NCBI GenBank assembly: GCA_902572735.1
Contig: CACGGX010000012.1
Coordinates: 1 to 39,067, forward strand
Direction of reading: 5' to 3'
Origin: an uncultured Alphaproteobacteria bacterium
GTDB lineage: Bacteria > Pseudomonadota > Alphaproteobacteria > HIMB59 > GCA-002718135
Length of the DNA stretch: 39,067 nucleotides
The notes under the pieces were generated by a model. It did no database searches, was not told the DNA's origin, and saw only the letters and a program-made list of their open reading frames with translations. The translations under genes and the position numbers were made by a program. Below, piece by piece: positions 16,615 through 25,543 of the stretch. Within the stretch, counting starts at the first letter, position 1; every line of letters begins with the position of its first letter.

Positions 16615-17906
16615 ATCTAACAACATCATATGTAGGCATTCTGAGCCTTATTGTATTTGTTCTTGCATATGCTGTTGTAATGGCTGAAGAATTTAGTCAT
16701 TTAAGAAAATCTAAACCAGTTATTATTTCAGCTGCTGTAATATGGGGTATTATAGCCTTTCATTTTTCTTCTGATAAGCAATACGCCAAAGAAATTGAGT
16801 ATGCGTTAGAGCATAATATTTTAGAATTTGCAGAACTTTTCCTCTTTCTTCTTGTTGCTATGACTTACATTAATGCTTTAGAAGAAAGAAAAGTTTTTGA
16901 TGTAGTCAGATACCAATTAACCTCAAGGGGATTTAGCTTTAGACAATTATTTATATTCACAGGTATTATTACTTTTTTCCTATCTCCTATAGCTGATAAC
17001 TTAACAACTGCACTAGTCATGTGCTCTGTAGTCATGGCCTGCGGTAAAGGTAATACAAAATTTATATCAATTGGCTGTATTAATATAGTTGTTGCAGCAA
17101 ATGCAGGTGGTGCGTTTAGTCCATTTGGAGATATAACAACCTTAATGGTATGGCAGGCTGGTATAGTTGAATTTTTTACTTTTTTTAAAATATTTTTTCC
17201 TTCTGTGGTTAATTACATAATTCCTGCAGCAGTCATGTATTTCTTTATTCCAAATGAAAAACCACAAATTAGCTCTGATAGAGAATATATGAAAAGAGGT
17301 GGGCGAGTAATTATCTTTTTAGGTTTGTTTACAATTTTTAGTGCTGTAAACTTCCATAATATTCTTCACTTACCTCCAATGCTTGGCATGATGTTTGGTC
17401 TTGGTCTTCTTGGTTTATATTCTTTTTACTTACAGATTACACATGATCCATCCGTTGAGAAAGAAAAATTTGATTTTTTTAGAAAAGTTTCTAGAGCTGA
17501 ATGGGACACTTTATTATTCTTCTTCGGAGTTATTCTAAGTGTAGGAGGTTTAGGATTTATAGGTTACTTAACTGTTGTTTCAGAATTTTTATATATTGGT
17601 CTTGGTCCAACAATGGCAAATTCTATAGTAGGTGTTCTGTCAGCCATTGTAGATAATATACCAGTAATGTTTGCTGTAATTACTATGAGACCGGAAATGT
17701 CAATTGATCAGTGGTTACTAGTTACATTAACAACAGGAGTGGGTGGTAGTTTACTGTCTATTGGTTCAGCTGCAGGTGTAGCACTTATGGGACAAGCAAG
17801 AGGATATTACACGTTTTTTGGACATTTAAAATGGACTCCAGTTATATTTATTGGTTATGTAGCAAGTATTTATCTTCACGTTTTAATGGCTGATTTGCCT
17901 TGGTAA
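16605..17906 (+). CDS. nhaD: Na+/H+ antiporter, NhaD type
   Basis: This 433-residue inner-membrane protein of the ion transporter superfamily exchanges sodium for protons. The paired half-site motifs SPIADNLTTALVM (D131, N132) and AGGAFSPFGDITTLMVWQAG (D176) are the NhaD signatures. A matching repeat in the second half contains AIVDNIPVMFAVI and GVGGSLLSIGSAAGVALMG. The start overlaps the hydrolase gene by 10 bases. Its 3' end overlaps the convergent thiP by 31 bases. In a marine cell with a light-driven proton pump it can convert proton into sodium motive force. Confidence 0.95.
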   Translation: MEIDLTTSYVGILSLIVFVLAYAVVMAEEFSHLRKSKPVIISAAVIWGIIAFHFSSDKQYAKEIEYALEHNILEFAELFLFLLVAMTYINALEERKVFDVVRYQLTSRGFSFRQLFIFTGIITFFLSPIADNLTTALVMCSVVMACGKGNTKFISIGCINIVVAANAGGAFSPFGDITTLMVWQAGIVEFFTFFKIFFPSVVNYIIPAAVMYFFIPNEKPQISSDREYMKRGGRVIIFLGLFTIFSAVNFHNILHLPPMLGMMFGLGLLGLYSFYLQITHDPSVEKEKFDFFRKVSRAEWDTLLFFFGVILSVGGLGFIGYLTVVSEFLYIGLGPTMANSIVGVLSAIVDNIPVMFAVITMRPEMSIDQWLLVTLTTGVGGSLLSIGSAAGVALMGQARGYYTFFGHLKWTPVIFIGYVASIYLHVLMADLPW

Positions 17907-19465
17907 TTTAAATTATCAATTAATAAAAAAATAATCATACTTAGTATTAAAATTACACCAGCAACAAAAGAAGCTTCGTTAAATTTATAAACACTAATCA
18001 ATTTATATAAGTAAGATGGCAAGGTATCAAAGTTTTGATCTTTAAAAAATGATATTATTGTAAAATCACCGAAAGTAATAACCGTCGAAAATGCAAAAAC
18101 AAAAATTATATTTTTCTTAATCATTGGTAGCAAGATAATAAAATAATTTCTTATGCTTATTCGAAAAGTTTGCTGAAAATTTTCAAAATTTAAAAAAATA
18201 TTTTTCAGGTTATTAAAAAGTATTAATATAGAAAAAGGTAATAAGAATAGACAATTTATCAAAACTATCACAAAATATTTAAAAAATTGCACATATCTTA
18301 ATTCACCTAATATAATAAAATAACCAAGACTAAATATAATTGGAGAAATAATTATTATTGAAGAGCTTATTAAAAAAATTGATTGCTGAAAAATCATATT
18401 TTTATAATTTATTACAAGTATAGATGAAATTATAAACCCAGATATACTAACAATTATTCCTGTAGTAACTGAAATAATAAGAGAGTTAAAAAAAGATCCT
18501 AAAAATTTTTCATTAATTAAAGATAAATAAATACCATTATTTAAAAAATGATAAATTACAGAAAGTATTGGAGAAAAAAGAAATATCGAAAAAAATACAA
18601 TTGTTAAAAAATCTATAATTTTTATAGCTTTGTATTCTTTATGAGGATGGATAAAATTAATTTGATCTATTTCAAAAAAATTTGAACCTTTTAATTTGTA
18701 AAAACCAATAAACAAAAAAAATAAACAGATAAAAATTTGTAAAAAACTGAGTAATATTGCTTTATTAAAATTTAGTTCAAAAAGTGCATATTGATAAATT
18801 GCCACCTCAATAGTAGAATACATAGGTCCACCACCTAACGCCATTACTATTGCAAAACTTAAGAAACAAAGAGAGAATATTATTGAGAATACAGTAAAAA
18901 AATTTTGCTTTATGTAAGGTATTTCTAATTTAATAAGATTTCCAAAAAAAGTAATGTTTAGAGAGCTAGATATTTCATAATATTTTAAAGGAATACTATT
19001 TAACCATTGAAAAAATAATCGAGTCGCAAATGGTGTATTTAGAAGTATATGGGCAATTAAAATTGCTTTTATTCCAAAAATTGTCTCTATTGATAAATTC
19101 TCGTACAAATTAAAATATGAGTTATAAAAACCATTATTTCCAAAGAGTTTAATAACTGCAAACACAATTAAGATTGTCGGTATCACAAAGCAAAAACCAC
19201 AAAGAGAAATGATAAATTTAATAATTTTTAAATTCTTATGTCTATTTAATGCTAATGCGAATGGAATAGCTAAAAAACAACTTAATAACGCTGAAAGAAA
19301 AGCTTGATATAATGAAAAATAGATTAAACGATGCGTATATGAATTTTGAAAAAAATTATAAATATTGTCTAAATCAAAGTTAATTTTTGAATAAATACCT
19401 ATGAAAGGTAATAGGATAATTAATCCAAAAATAAATAATACTGAATAATTATATTTATAATACAA
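17876..19465 (-). CDS. thiP: Thiamine ABC transporter permease
   Basis: The 529-residue protein is a fused double permease with about twelve membrane helices, the architecture of ThiP and related ferric-iron permeases. Permease loop regions are seen in each half: LPLKYYEISSSLNITFFGNL, then a matching FQQTFRISIRNYFIILLPMI. The thiamine call rests on thiB, 5 bases upstream, and on the TPP riboswitch in front of that gene. The matching ATPase gene thiQ is not downstream: the thiP stop lies inside nhaD on the other strand. An ATPase from elsewhere would be needed. Confidence 0.9.
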   Translation of the reverse strand: MYYKYNYSVLFIFGLIILLPFIGIYSKINFDLDNIYNFFQNSYTHRLIYFSLYQAFLSALLSCFLAIPFALALNRHKNLKIIKFIISLCGFCFVIPTILIVFAVIKLFGNNGFYNSYFNLYENLSIETIFGIKAILIAHILLNTPFATRLFFQWLNSIPLKYYEISSSLNITFFGNLIKLEIPYIKQNFFTVFSIIFSLCFLSFAIVMALGGGPMYSTIEVAIYQYALFELNFNKAILLSFLQIFICLFFLFIGFYKLKGSNFFEIDQINFIHPHKEYKAIKIIDFLTIVFFSIFLFSPILSVIYHFLNNGIYLSLINEKFLGSFFNSLIISVTTGIIVSISGFIISSILVINYKNMIFQQSIFLISSSIIIISPIIFSLGYFIILGELRYVQFFKYFVIVLINCLFLLPFSILILFNNLKNIFLNFENFQQTFRISIRNYFIILLPMIKKNIIFVFAFSTVITFGDFTIISFFKDQNFDTLPSYLYKLISVYKFNEASFVAGVILILSMIIFLLIDNLNYQGKSAIKT

Positions 19466-19470
19466 TTTAT

Positions 19471-20454
19471 TTACGAGGCATTAAGCCACTCATCAATCCA
19501 TTTTTCTTTATTCTTATTAATTTCTTTTGGATCCATTTGAATAAAGTTAGGAACATCTAGTTTATCAAATGCCTCAGGTAAATCTTTTATATTTGTAATA
19601 GGATACATAATATTTGTTGATGGTATGACTGATTGAAATTCTTCTGATAACATAAAGTTAAGAAATTTATTTGCTAAATCTTTATTTTGTGAATTATTTA
19701 AAATCCCTGCAAATTCAATTGTTATATAATTTCCCTCTTCAAAAGTTGTAGCAAGAATATCATTCCTTTCTTCAAACATTATATGCGCGGCTGGAGATGT
19801 TGTATAACTTAAAACCATGTCAGCTTCTCCTGCCATAAAAAAATTATAATAGGCATCTGTCCAACCTTTGGTAACGGAAATAATTTTTTTATTTAATTTT
19901 TTCCATTCATCTCCAGCTTTATCTCCATATAATGCTTTCATCCAAGTTAGTAATCCTAATCCAGGGGTAGAGGTTCTCGGGTCTTGAATTACAATTCTAG
20001 CATTAGTAGAATTAATTAACTCGTCCATTGATTTTGGTGGTGTTTCTAAATTTGCTTCATTATACACAAAAGAAAAGTATCCATAATTATATGGAACAAA
20101 TTTATTAGTTTCCCATTTTAATGGTAAATTAATTAAGTTGTTTATGTCTTTGATATTATGAGATGTAAAAAGCCCAGATTGTTCAGCTAAATCAAATAAA
20201 TTCATATCAAGACCTAAAACTATATCTGCCTTAGAAGTATCACCTTCTAAAATAACTTTATTCAATAATGTTGCAGCACTGTCTACAGCAACAAAATCTA
20301 AATCTGCGTTATATTTTTCTTCAAATATATTTTCAATTATAGGGCCAGGACCCCATTCTGAAACAAAAGAGTCGTAGGTATAAATAGTTAGTTTCTCAGC
20401 ATAGATTGAGAAAGAGATAAATAAAGTAGTAAAAAAAATTAATAATGTTTTCAT
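19471..20454 (-). CDS. thiB: Thiamine-binding periplasmic protein
   Basis: This 327-residue solute-binding protein captures thiamine or its phosphates for import. It has a signal peptide (residues 1-19, cleavage after YA) and the ThiB start LTIYTYDSFVSEWGPGP. FEEKYNADLDFVAVDSAATL, QDPRTSTPGLGLLTWMKALY and the GWTDAYYNFFMAGEADMV region are also typical. It is the first gene after the TPP riboswitch, whose last conserved bases include its Shine-Dalgarno sequence, so TPP excess should shut off translation. thiP follows after 5 bases. Confidence 0.96.
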   Translation of the reverse strand: MKTLLIFFTTLFISFSIYAEKLTIYTYDSFVSEWGPGPIIENIFEEKYNADLDFVAVDSAATLLNKVILEGDTSKADIVLGLDMNLFDLAEQSGLFTSHNIKDINNLINLPLKWETNKFVPYNYGYFSFVYNEANLETPPKSMDELINSTNARIVIQDPRTSTPGLGLLTWMKALYGDKAGDEWKKLNKKIISVTKGWTDAYYNFFMAGEADMVLSYTTSPAAHIMFEERNDILATTFEEGNYITIEFAGILNNSQNKDLANKFLNFMLSEEFQSVIPSTNIMYPITNIKDLPEAFDKLDVPNFIQMDPKEINKNKEKWIDEWLNAS

Positions 20455-20457
20455 TTT

Positions 20458-20521
20458 TCCTCCGCTGGCATTATCCAGATCAGGTTAAAAGGGTATAAAT
20501 CTCAGCATTTAAGCACCCCTA
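20458..20521 (-). promoter_or_regulatory. TPP riboswitch (THI element) controlling thiB-thiP
   Basis: Read on the minus strand, the conserved THI-box pieces appear in order: GGGGTGC, GCTGAGA, ACCC, AACCTGATCTGG, ATAATGCCAGCG and GGAGG. The aptamer ends right before the thiB start, and the Shine-Dalgarno GGAGG (20459-20463) is part of the conserved 3' end. No terminator hairpin fits between aptamer and start codon. Control is therefore probably translational, by hiding the ribosome binding site when TPP is bound. Confidence 0.95.
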
Positions 20522-20526
20522 AAATT

Positions 20527-20555
20527 ATTATAATAAATATTATTTTAGAAAACAA
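20527..20555 (-). promoter_or_regulatory. Promoter of the thiB-thiP riboswitch transcript
   Basis: On the minus strand TTGTTT (20555-20550) and a perfect TATAAT (20532-20527) are separated by 17 bases. Transcription would start about 6-7 bases later, at the first bases of the aptamer, so the leader is almost only riboswitch. Confidence 0.8.
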
Positions 20556-20566
20556 ACATAAAAGAA

Positions 20567-20594
20567 TTGTTTTTAGCTTATTTATGAATATAAC
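20567..20594 (+). promoter_or_regulatory. Promoter of tRNA-Pro
   Basis: TTGTTT (20567-20572) and TATAAC (20589-20594) are 16 bases apart. Transcription would start near 20601, just before the tRNA at 20605. It is divergent from the thiB promoter, with 11 bases between the two -35 boxes. Confidence 0.6.
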
Positions 20595-20604
20595 AATTTT
20601 TTTT

Positions 20605-20681
20605 CGGGGAGTAGCGCAGCCTGGTAGCGCACCTGGTTTGGGACCAGGGGGTCGAAGGTTCGAATCCTTTCTCCCCGACCA
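20605..20681 (+). tRNA. tRNA-Pro (anticodon TGG)
   Basis: The acceptor arm pairs CGGGGAG with CTCCCCG. The anticodon stem CCTGG/CCAGG encloses loop TTTGGGA with anticodon TGG. The T arm is GAAGGTTCGAATCCTTT, the discriminator is A and CCA is encoded (20679-20681). This anticodon can read all proline codons. Confidence 0.97.
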
Positions 20682-20732
20682 TTATTTAATTTTCTTCTTT
20701 AAAATTATCATATTTGCTTTAGTAAAAATTAA

Positions 20733-21425
20733 ATGGATTTGAAACTAATATATGGCAACATGAGAGCTCTGTGTGAAGCTCCCCAGATGATGCTACATTA
20801 CGCAGATATTCCGTATGAATACAAAATGGTATGGGATCATTATGGAAGTAGCTGGGCAGAAGTTAAAAAGGATATTATTTTTAATAGATTACCTATTTTA
20901 ATAATAAATGAAGATAAATATCTTTGGCAAAGCAATACAATTATTCGATATCTCTCTAATTTAACAAAAACAAAACCTTCTGATGAATTTCAATTAGCGT
21001 ACTGCGATGCTGTTTTTGAATCAACTCATGAAATGTTTTCTCCTTTGAATCCAACTATAAATATGACTTTTGGTGAAAAATTTAATGCTAATAAAAATAA
21101 ACTTTTAGAAGATATTTTGCCAAATTCTTTAAATAATTTTGAAAAACTTTTACAAAATAGTTCAGGTAATTTTTTTATAGGCAATGATCCATTTTACTGT
21201 GATTTTAATGCTTATCATCATTTTTCAATGTGCTTAATATTAGATAAAAATATTTTCTCAAATTTTCCGAATTTAAAAAAATTTATCAATAATTTTGAAA
21301 AACTTAATAATATTAAAAAATATTTAGATAGTAGACCAGAGTTAGTAGAACTAGGAAAGTCCCCACATTTTCTTATTGATGGAAAAAAAATTCCTACAGG
21401 TTTAAACCCAAATAAAAAGTATTAA
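20733..21425 (+). CDS. Glutathione S-transferase family protein
   Basis: The 230-residue protein has the two GST domains. The first is a thioredoxin-like half (residues 1-75: KLIYGNMRALCEAPQMMLHY, with the cis-proline in RLPILI and the glutathione-binding WQSNTIIRYL). An all-helical half follows. The start DLKLIYGNMRALCE resembles sigma-class GSTs, where a tyrosine near residue 7 (Y7 here) activates glutathione. The gene lies 51 bases after tRNA-Pro and 15 bases before an alcohol dehydrogenase. Substrate is unknown. Confidence 0.82.
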   Translation: MDLKLIYGNMRALCEAPQMMLHYADIPYEYKMVWDHYGSSWAEVKKDIIFNRLPILIINEDKYLWQSNTIIRYLSNLTKTKPSDEFQLAYCDAVFESTHEMFSPLNPTINMTFGEKFNANKNKLLEDILPNSLNNFEKLLQNSSGNFFIGNDPFYCDFNAYHHFSMCLILDKNIFSNFPNLKKFINNFEKLNNIKKYLDSRPELVELGKSPHFLIDGKKIPTGLNPNKKY

Positions 21426-21440
21426 TTTATTTTGATTTTA

Positions 21441-22598
21441 ATGTTTAATTTTTACTCTACCGCAGGATTAATTTTTGGTAATGAAACTTCTCTTAATTCT
21501 TGTAATCAGATTATTGATACATTAGGTAAAAATATATTTGTAGTATCTGATAGAGGTCTGACTGAATTAGGCTTGATTGAGCCAACAATTAAAAAACTTA
21601 AAAAAAATTGTAATATTAAAATATTTAATGATGTTGAGTCTGATCCATCAAAAAAAACATTATTAAATGCACTTAGTGATGCAAGAGAATTTGAATCTAC
21701 TGGAGTTTTAGGTTTTGGCGGGGGTTCATCTATGGATGTTGCAAAGCTTGTATCTTTACTTCTTGGATCAAATCAGCAAATCGAAACAATATGGGGTGTT
21801 AATAATGCAAATGGCCCAAGGCTACCACTTGTACTTATTCCTACAACAGCAGGAACTGGGTCAGAAGTTACACCAATTTCAATAATAACCATGGATGATA
21901 AAGAAAAAAAAGGAGTTTCTTCTAAATTTATATTACCTGATCTTGCAATTTTAGATCCATTGTTAACAACTAATTTACCTGCTAATATAACTGCATCAAC
22001 CGGAATAGATGCAATGGTACATGCAATTGAAGCATTTACATCTATAAATTCAAACAATAATCCTGTTTCAAAAATGTTATCTATAGAAGCACTCAAACTT
22101 CTTGGTTCATCAATTAAAACTGCTGTATTTGACGGACATAATATAAATGCAAGATCAAATATGCTACTTGGATCAATGCTAGCAGGTAAAGCTTTTGCAA
22201 ATTCTCCAGTAGCAGCAGTTCATGCATTAGCATATCCTATCGGAGGTTTATTTAATATCTCTCATGGGTTATCAAATTCTTTAGTTCTTGCAAGTGTTAT
22301 GAAATTCAATTCCAAAAATGAAGAAACAAAAAAAAATTATGCTCATCTTGCACCATACGTATTTAAAAATTTAGATTATAGTAAAAATGATGAGTTTTTG
22401 TGTAACAATTTTATAGATGGTTTAGAAAGATTGTGTAAGGAACTTAATTTACCTTATAGGCTTAGAGATTTGGAAATTCCTGAGGAAGCTTGCAATTTGA
22501 TGGCTAGTGAAGCAATGAAACAAACCAGATTATTAGTTAATAATCCTCGGAAAATTGAAGAATCTGATGCCTATAATATATACAAATCTGTTTGGTAG
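21441..22598 (+). CDS. Iron-containing (group III) alcohol dehydrogenase
   Basis: I start at ATG 21441 rather than the in-frame TTG nine bases upstream; the protein then has 385 residues, the family norm. NAD binding is shown by GFGGGSSMDVAK (about residues 91-102) and PTTAGTGSE. The metal ligands expected for this family are all present: D190, H194 (DAMVHAIEAF), H261 (AAVHALAYP) and H275 (ISHGLSN). Such enzymes oxidise alcohols or reduce aldehydes, often lactaldehyde, butanol or methanol; the substrate cannot be told here. It follows the GST gene closely and may share its mRNA. Confidence 0.93.
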   Translation: MFNFYSTAGLIFGNETSLNSCNQIIDTLGKNIFVVSDRGLTELGLIEPTIKKLKKNCNIKIFNDVESDPSKKTLLNALSDAREFESTGVLGFGGGSSMDVAKLVSLLLGSNQQIETIWGVNNANGPRLPLVLIPTTAGTGSEVTPISIITMDDKEKKGVSSKFILPDLAILDPLLTTNLPANITASTGIDAMVHAIEAFTSINSNNNPVSKMLSIEALKLLGSSIKTAVFDGHNINARSNMLLGSMLAGKAFANSPVAAVHALAYPIGGLFNISHGLSNSLVLASVMKFNSKNEETKKNYAHLAPYVFKNLDYSKNDEFLCNNFIDGLERLCKELNLPYRLRDLEIPEEACNLMASEAMKQTRLLVNNPRKIEESDAYNIYKSVW

Positions 22599-22648
22599 AT
22601 TTTGTTTACTTATAAATTAATTTACCTATTTAATTAACATAGATCCTA

Positions 22649-24259
22649 ATGATAAAATCAACAGTTAATCAATTTGCAAATTCTCTTGGATTAAATAAGG
22701 ACGAATATATTCCAAAGGGAAAAGCTTCCTTTTCACTTTTTAAAATTGAAATTCTATCTGGATTAACTGTTGCAATAGCACTTGTTCCAGAAGCAATTGC
22801 TTTCGCATTTGTAGCAGGTGTAACTCCACTTTCAGGATTATATGCTGCTTTTATTGTAGGATTAGTAACTGCAATTTTTGGTGGGAGACCTGGAATGATT
22901 TCGGGAGCAACAGGAGCATTGGCTGTTGTTATGGTTTCATTAGTATCGGAACATGGAGTCCAATACTTATTTGCCACTGTAATCCTGATGGGAATTTTAC
23001 AATTTCTTGCAGGAATTTTTAAATTAGGAAAATTTATGCGCATGGTTCCTCAACCTGTAATGCTAGGTTTTGTAAACGGGTTAGCTATCGTAATTGGTTT
23101 ATCCCAATTACATCAATTTCAAATATATAACTTTGACGGAACGTTTACATGGATGTCAGGGGAGGTGCTAACATATTCTTTAGTATTAGTTTTCTTAACC
23201 ATGTTAATCATATGGTACTTACCAAGGGTTACTAAATTCATTCCATCTACATTAGCTGCAATTCTTCTTGTTACTTTTCTAGTTTTACTTTTAGATTTAC
23301 CTGTACCAAGAGTAGGGGATTTAGCAAGTGTAGCAGGAGGACTTCCAAATTTTTCCATTCCAACAGTTCCACTTAATTTAGATACTTTTTTGATTATCTT
23401 TCCTTACGCAATTATTTTGGCTGCGATTGGACTAATTGAAAGCTTGTTAACTCTTAATCTTGTAGGAGAAATTACTAACAAAAAAGGTGGGACTAGACAA
23501 GAATGTTTAGCGCAAGGTGTCGCTAATGGCATCACTGGCTTTTTTGGAGGTATGGGTGGTTGTGCGATGATTGGACAATCAATGATAAATGTAAAATCAG
23601 GAGGCAGAACTAGAATTGCTGGCATATCAGCAGCAATTTTTTTACTAATTTTTATTCTTTATACTTCAAATTTAATTGAACTTATTCCTATAGCATCATT
23701 AGTAGGGGTTATGTTTATGGTTGTAATTGGAACATTTGCTTGGAATTCACTAAAATTATTATTTGTTGTTCCCCGTTCGGATGCATTGGTAATTGTTTTA
23801 GTTACTTTAATAACTGTATTAGAAGATTTAGCTGTTGCTGTAGTTGCTGGCGTTATTATTAATGCATTAGTATTTGCTTGGAAATCTGCTTCAAGAATTA
23901 GAGCAATTGAAAGACAATCAAGAACAGAAAAGGGTGCTAAGGTATATGAAATTGAAGGACCTCTTTTTTTTAGTTCTACTAATAGTTTTCTAGAAATTTT
24001 TAAGCCTTCCGAAGATCCTAATTTAGTAATAATAGATTTTGCAAATTCAAAAGTTATTGATCAATCTGCTTTAAAAGCAATTGAGGATATTGCAGAAAGA
24101 TATTCCAAACTAGGAAAACAAGTAAAGTTAAGACATCTTACAAAAGACTGCCACAGCCTTTTAAGAAAAACAGGTCAATTGATAGTTGATAGTGATGATG
24201 ATCCTGATTATGGAATAGCTGTTGACTACGGTGTTAAATTAGGAATTTTTGGTAAATAA
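22649..24259 (+). CDS. SulP-family anion transporter with STAS domain
   Basis: The 536-residue protein has the SulP transport domain (EILSGLTVAIALVPEAIAFA near residues 33-52, ISGATGALAVVM, VPQPVMLGFVNG) and a cytosolic STAS domain (about residues 430-530, with VIIDFANSKVIDQSALKAIE). SulP proteins move sulfate, bicarbonate or dicarboxylates with sodium or protons. I cannot assign the ion, though bicarbonate and dicarboxylate transporters of this type are common in marine bacteria. The stop is directly adjacent to the end of the convergent ytoQ gene with no base between. Confidence 0.93.
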   Translation: MIKSTVNQFANSLGLNKDEYIPKGKASFSLFKIEILSGLTVAIALVPEAIAFAFVAGVTPLSGLYAAFIVGLVTAIFGGRPGMISGATGALAVVMVSLVSEHGVQYLFATVILMGILQFLAGIFKLGKFMRMVPQPVMLGFVNGLAIVIGLSQLHQFQIYNFDGTFTWMSGEVLTYSLVLVFLTMLIIWYLPRVTKFIPSTLAAILLVTFLVLLLDLPVPRVGDLASVAGGLPNFSIPTVPLNLDTFLIIFPYAIILAAIGLIESLLTLNLVGEITNKKGGTRQECLAQGVANGITGFFGGMGGCAMIGQSMINVKSGGRTRIAGISAAIFLLIFILYTSNLIELIPIASLVGVMFMVVIGTFAWNSLKLLFVVPRSDALVIVLVTLITVLEDLAVAVVAGVIINALVFAWKSASRIRAIERQSRTEKGAKVYEIEGPLFFSSTNSFLEIFKPSEDPNLVIIDFANSKVIDQSALKAIEDIAERYSKLGKQVKLRHLTKDCHSLLRKTGQLIVDSDDDPDYGIAVDYGVKLGIFGK

Positions 24260-24715
24260 TTAAAACTCTAATGATCCTTCAACAGAATACTGTAAAATAT
24301 TTACAATCTCATCAACGTTTTTTGTAACAGCAAGTGCTGCTGCATCTACTTCTTTTAAAGCATGTTGATGTTCATCACTATGCATTATTATGAGAGATTT
24401 GTTCAAGGCTGATGCATAACCTGCATCAAAAGCTGCATTCCATTGTTTATATTTCTCACCAAAACGAACTACAACTATATCTGCTTTTTCAATCGAATTT
24501 CTAGTTCGTATAGCATTTATTTTGGCTCCTTTGTTATCGTGCCAAAATTTTTTTTCTTCATCACCAAGTATTTTTACACCAACATCATCTGATAATTCAT
24601 GATTGGTAGTTGGGCTTGAAAATTCTATTTCTAAATTTTTTGATTTACATTTATCTATAATATCATCTCGCCAATTAGTATGAATTTCACCAGATAAGTA
24701 AACTTTTAATTTCAT
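24260..24715 (-). CDS. YtoQ family protein
   Basis: The 151-residue protein matches the YtoQ family: VYLSGEIHTNWRDDI at the start and IEKADIVVVRFGEKYKQWNAAFDAGYASAL in the middle. The fold is related to nucleoside 2-deoxyribosyltransferases, but the family's reaction is not established. It follows the methyltransferase gene by 8 bases on the minus strand, so the two are probably one mRNA. It is convergent with the SulP gene and the two ends touch. Confidence 0.87.
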   Translation of the reverse strand: MKLKVYLSGEIHTNWRDDIIDKCKSKNLEIEFSSPTTNHELSDDVGVKILGDEEKKFWHDNKGAKINAIRTRNSIEKADIVVVRFGEKYKQWNAAFDAGYASALNKSLIIMHSDEHQHALKEVDAAALAVTKNVDEIVNILQYSVEGSLEF

Positions 24716-24723
24716 TTTTAAAA

Positions 24724-25494
24724 TTAACCTAAATATGCTGCAGTTAATACCGGAAAACTTGTAAATCCAAAATTACCTATCTTTTCAGATTTATTTAATT
24801 GCTTTCTCCAATCATTTACTTTGTCTTCTGAAACACCTTGGCTTAAAGCAAATTTACTTAACATAGTTTCATAAAAAATTGCAGGTGAATTATTATCTCT
24901 ATTTGTAATTAAATACGATAAATTTTGAGAACTTATATTTTTATATCCAAGTTTTTTTAACTTACCATTTAAATCAAGTGGAAGCATTTGGTGAAAACAA
25001 TGCGCTCTAAATGCTTCATGAATGAGATCATTAATTTCTTTTTCTGGTCCGTAAAATCTAAAATAGTCCCAAAGAATTGAGACATTAACAAATTTAGAAT
25101 TAGTTTTAGAAATTCTTTTTATTTCCTTTAAGGATGTATCTATATCTTCGATATATTCTAATGTTTGTGTAGCTGTAATTTTATCACATGACGCATCATT
25201 TATATTGATATCATCAGCAGTCGTACAAATAAGTTCAACATTATTTTGATCTTTACATTTATTGCTTGCAACATCTAATTGATCTTGACTTGGATCAATT
25301 CCTATTACTTTGCCTTCCTCTCCAACAGATAATGAAATTTCTTCGACTAAATGACCACCGCCACATCCAATATCAATAACAGTTTCATTAGTCTCTAAAT
25401 TTAAGGCATTTACAATAGCTAATCTTCGTGAAACTCCAGCATAACCATTCGCTATTTTTTGTTGAATAATACTAGTTTCATTATCAAATTTCAT
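24724..25494 (-). CDS. Class I SAM-dependent methyltransferase
   Basis: The 256-residue protein has the methyltransferase motif I VIDIGCGGGHLVEEI (about residues 39-53), the acidic loop IGIDPSQDQL, and the post-I region TATQTLEYIEDIDTSLKEI. This looks like UbiE/Methyltransf_11 enzymes that methylate small molecules. The C-terminal half is not family-specific and I cannot name a substrate. It is divergent from the small membrane protein gene at 25544 and co-directional with ytoQ. Confidence 0.85.
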   Translation of the reverse strand: MKFDNETSIIQQKIANGYAGVSRRLAIVNALNLETNETVIDIGCGGGHLVEEISLSVGEEGKVIGIDPSQDQLDVASNKCKDQNNVELICTTADDININDASCDKITATQTLEYIEDIDTSLKEIKRISKTNSKFVNVSILWDYFRFYGPEKEINDLIHEAFRAHCFHQMLPLDLNGKLKKLGYKNISSQNLSYLITNRDNNSPAIFYETMLSKFALSQGVSEDKVNDWRKQLNKSEKIGNFGFTSFPVLTAAYLG

Positions 25495-25543
25495 TTTCTT
25501 ATTTTTCTTATATATTTTTTAGTTATATAAAAAATACATATAA

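Noticed and set aside
22669..23043. A 124-residue minus-strand frame inside the SulP gene
   Set aside because: It is antisense to a strongly conserved transporter domain and has no family features; long antisense frames are common over such genes.
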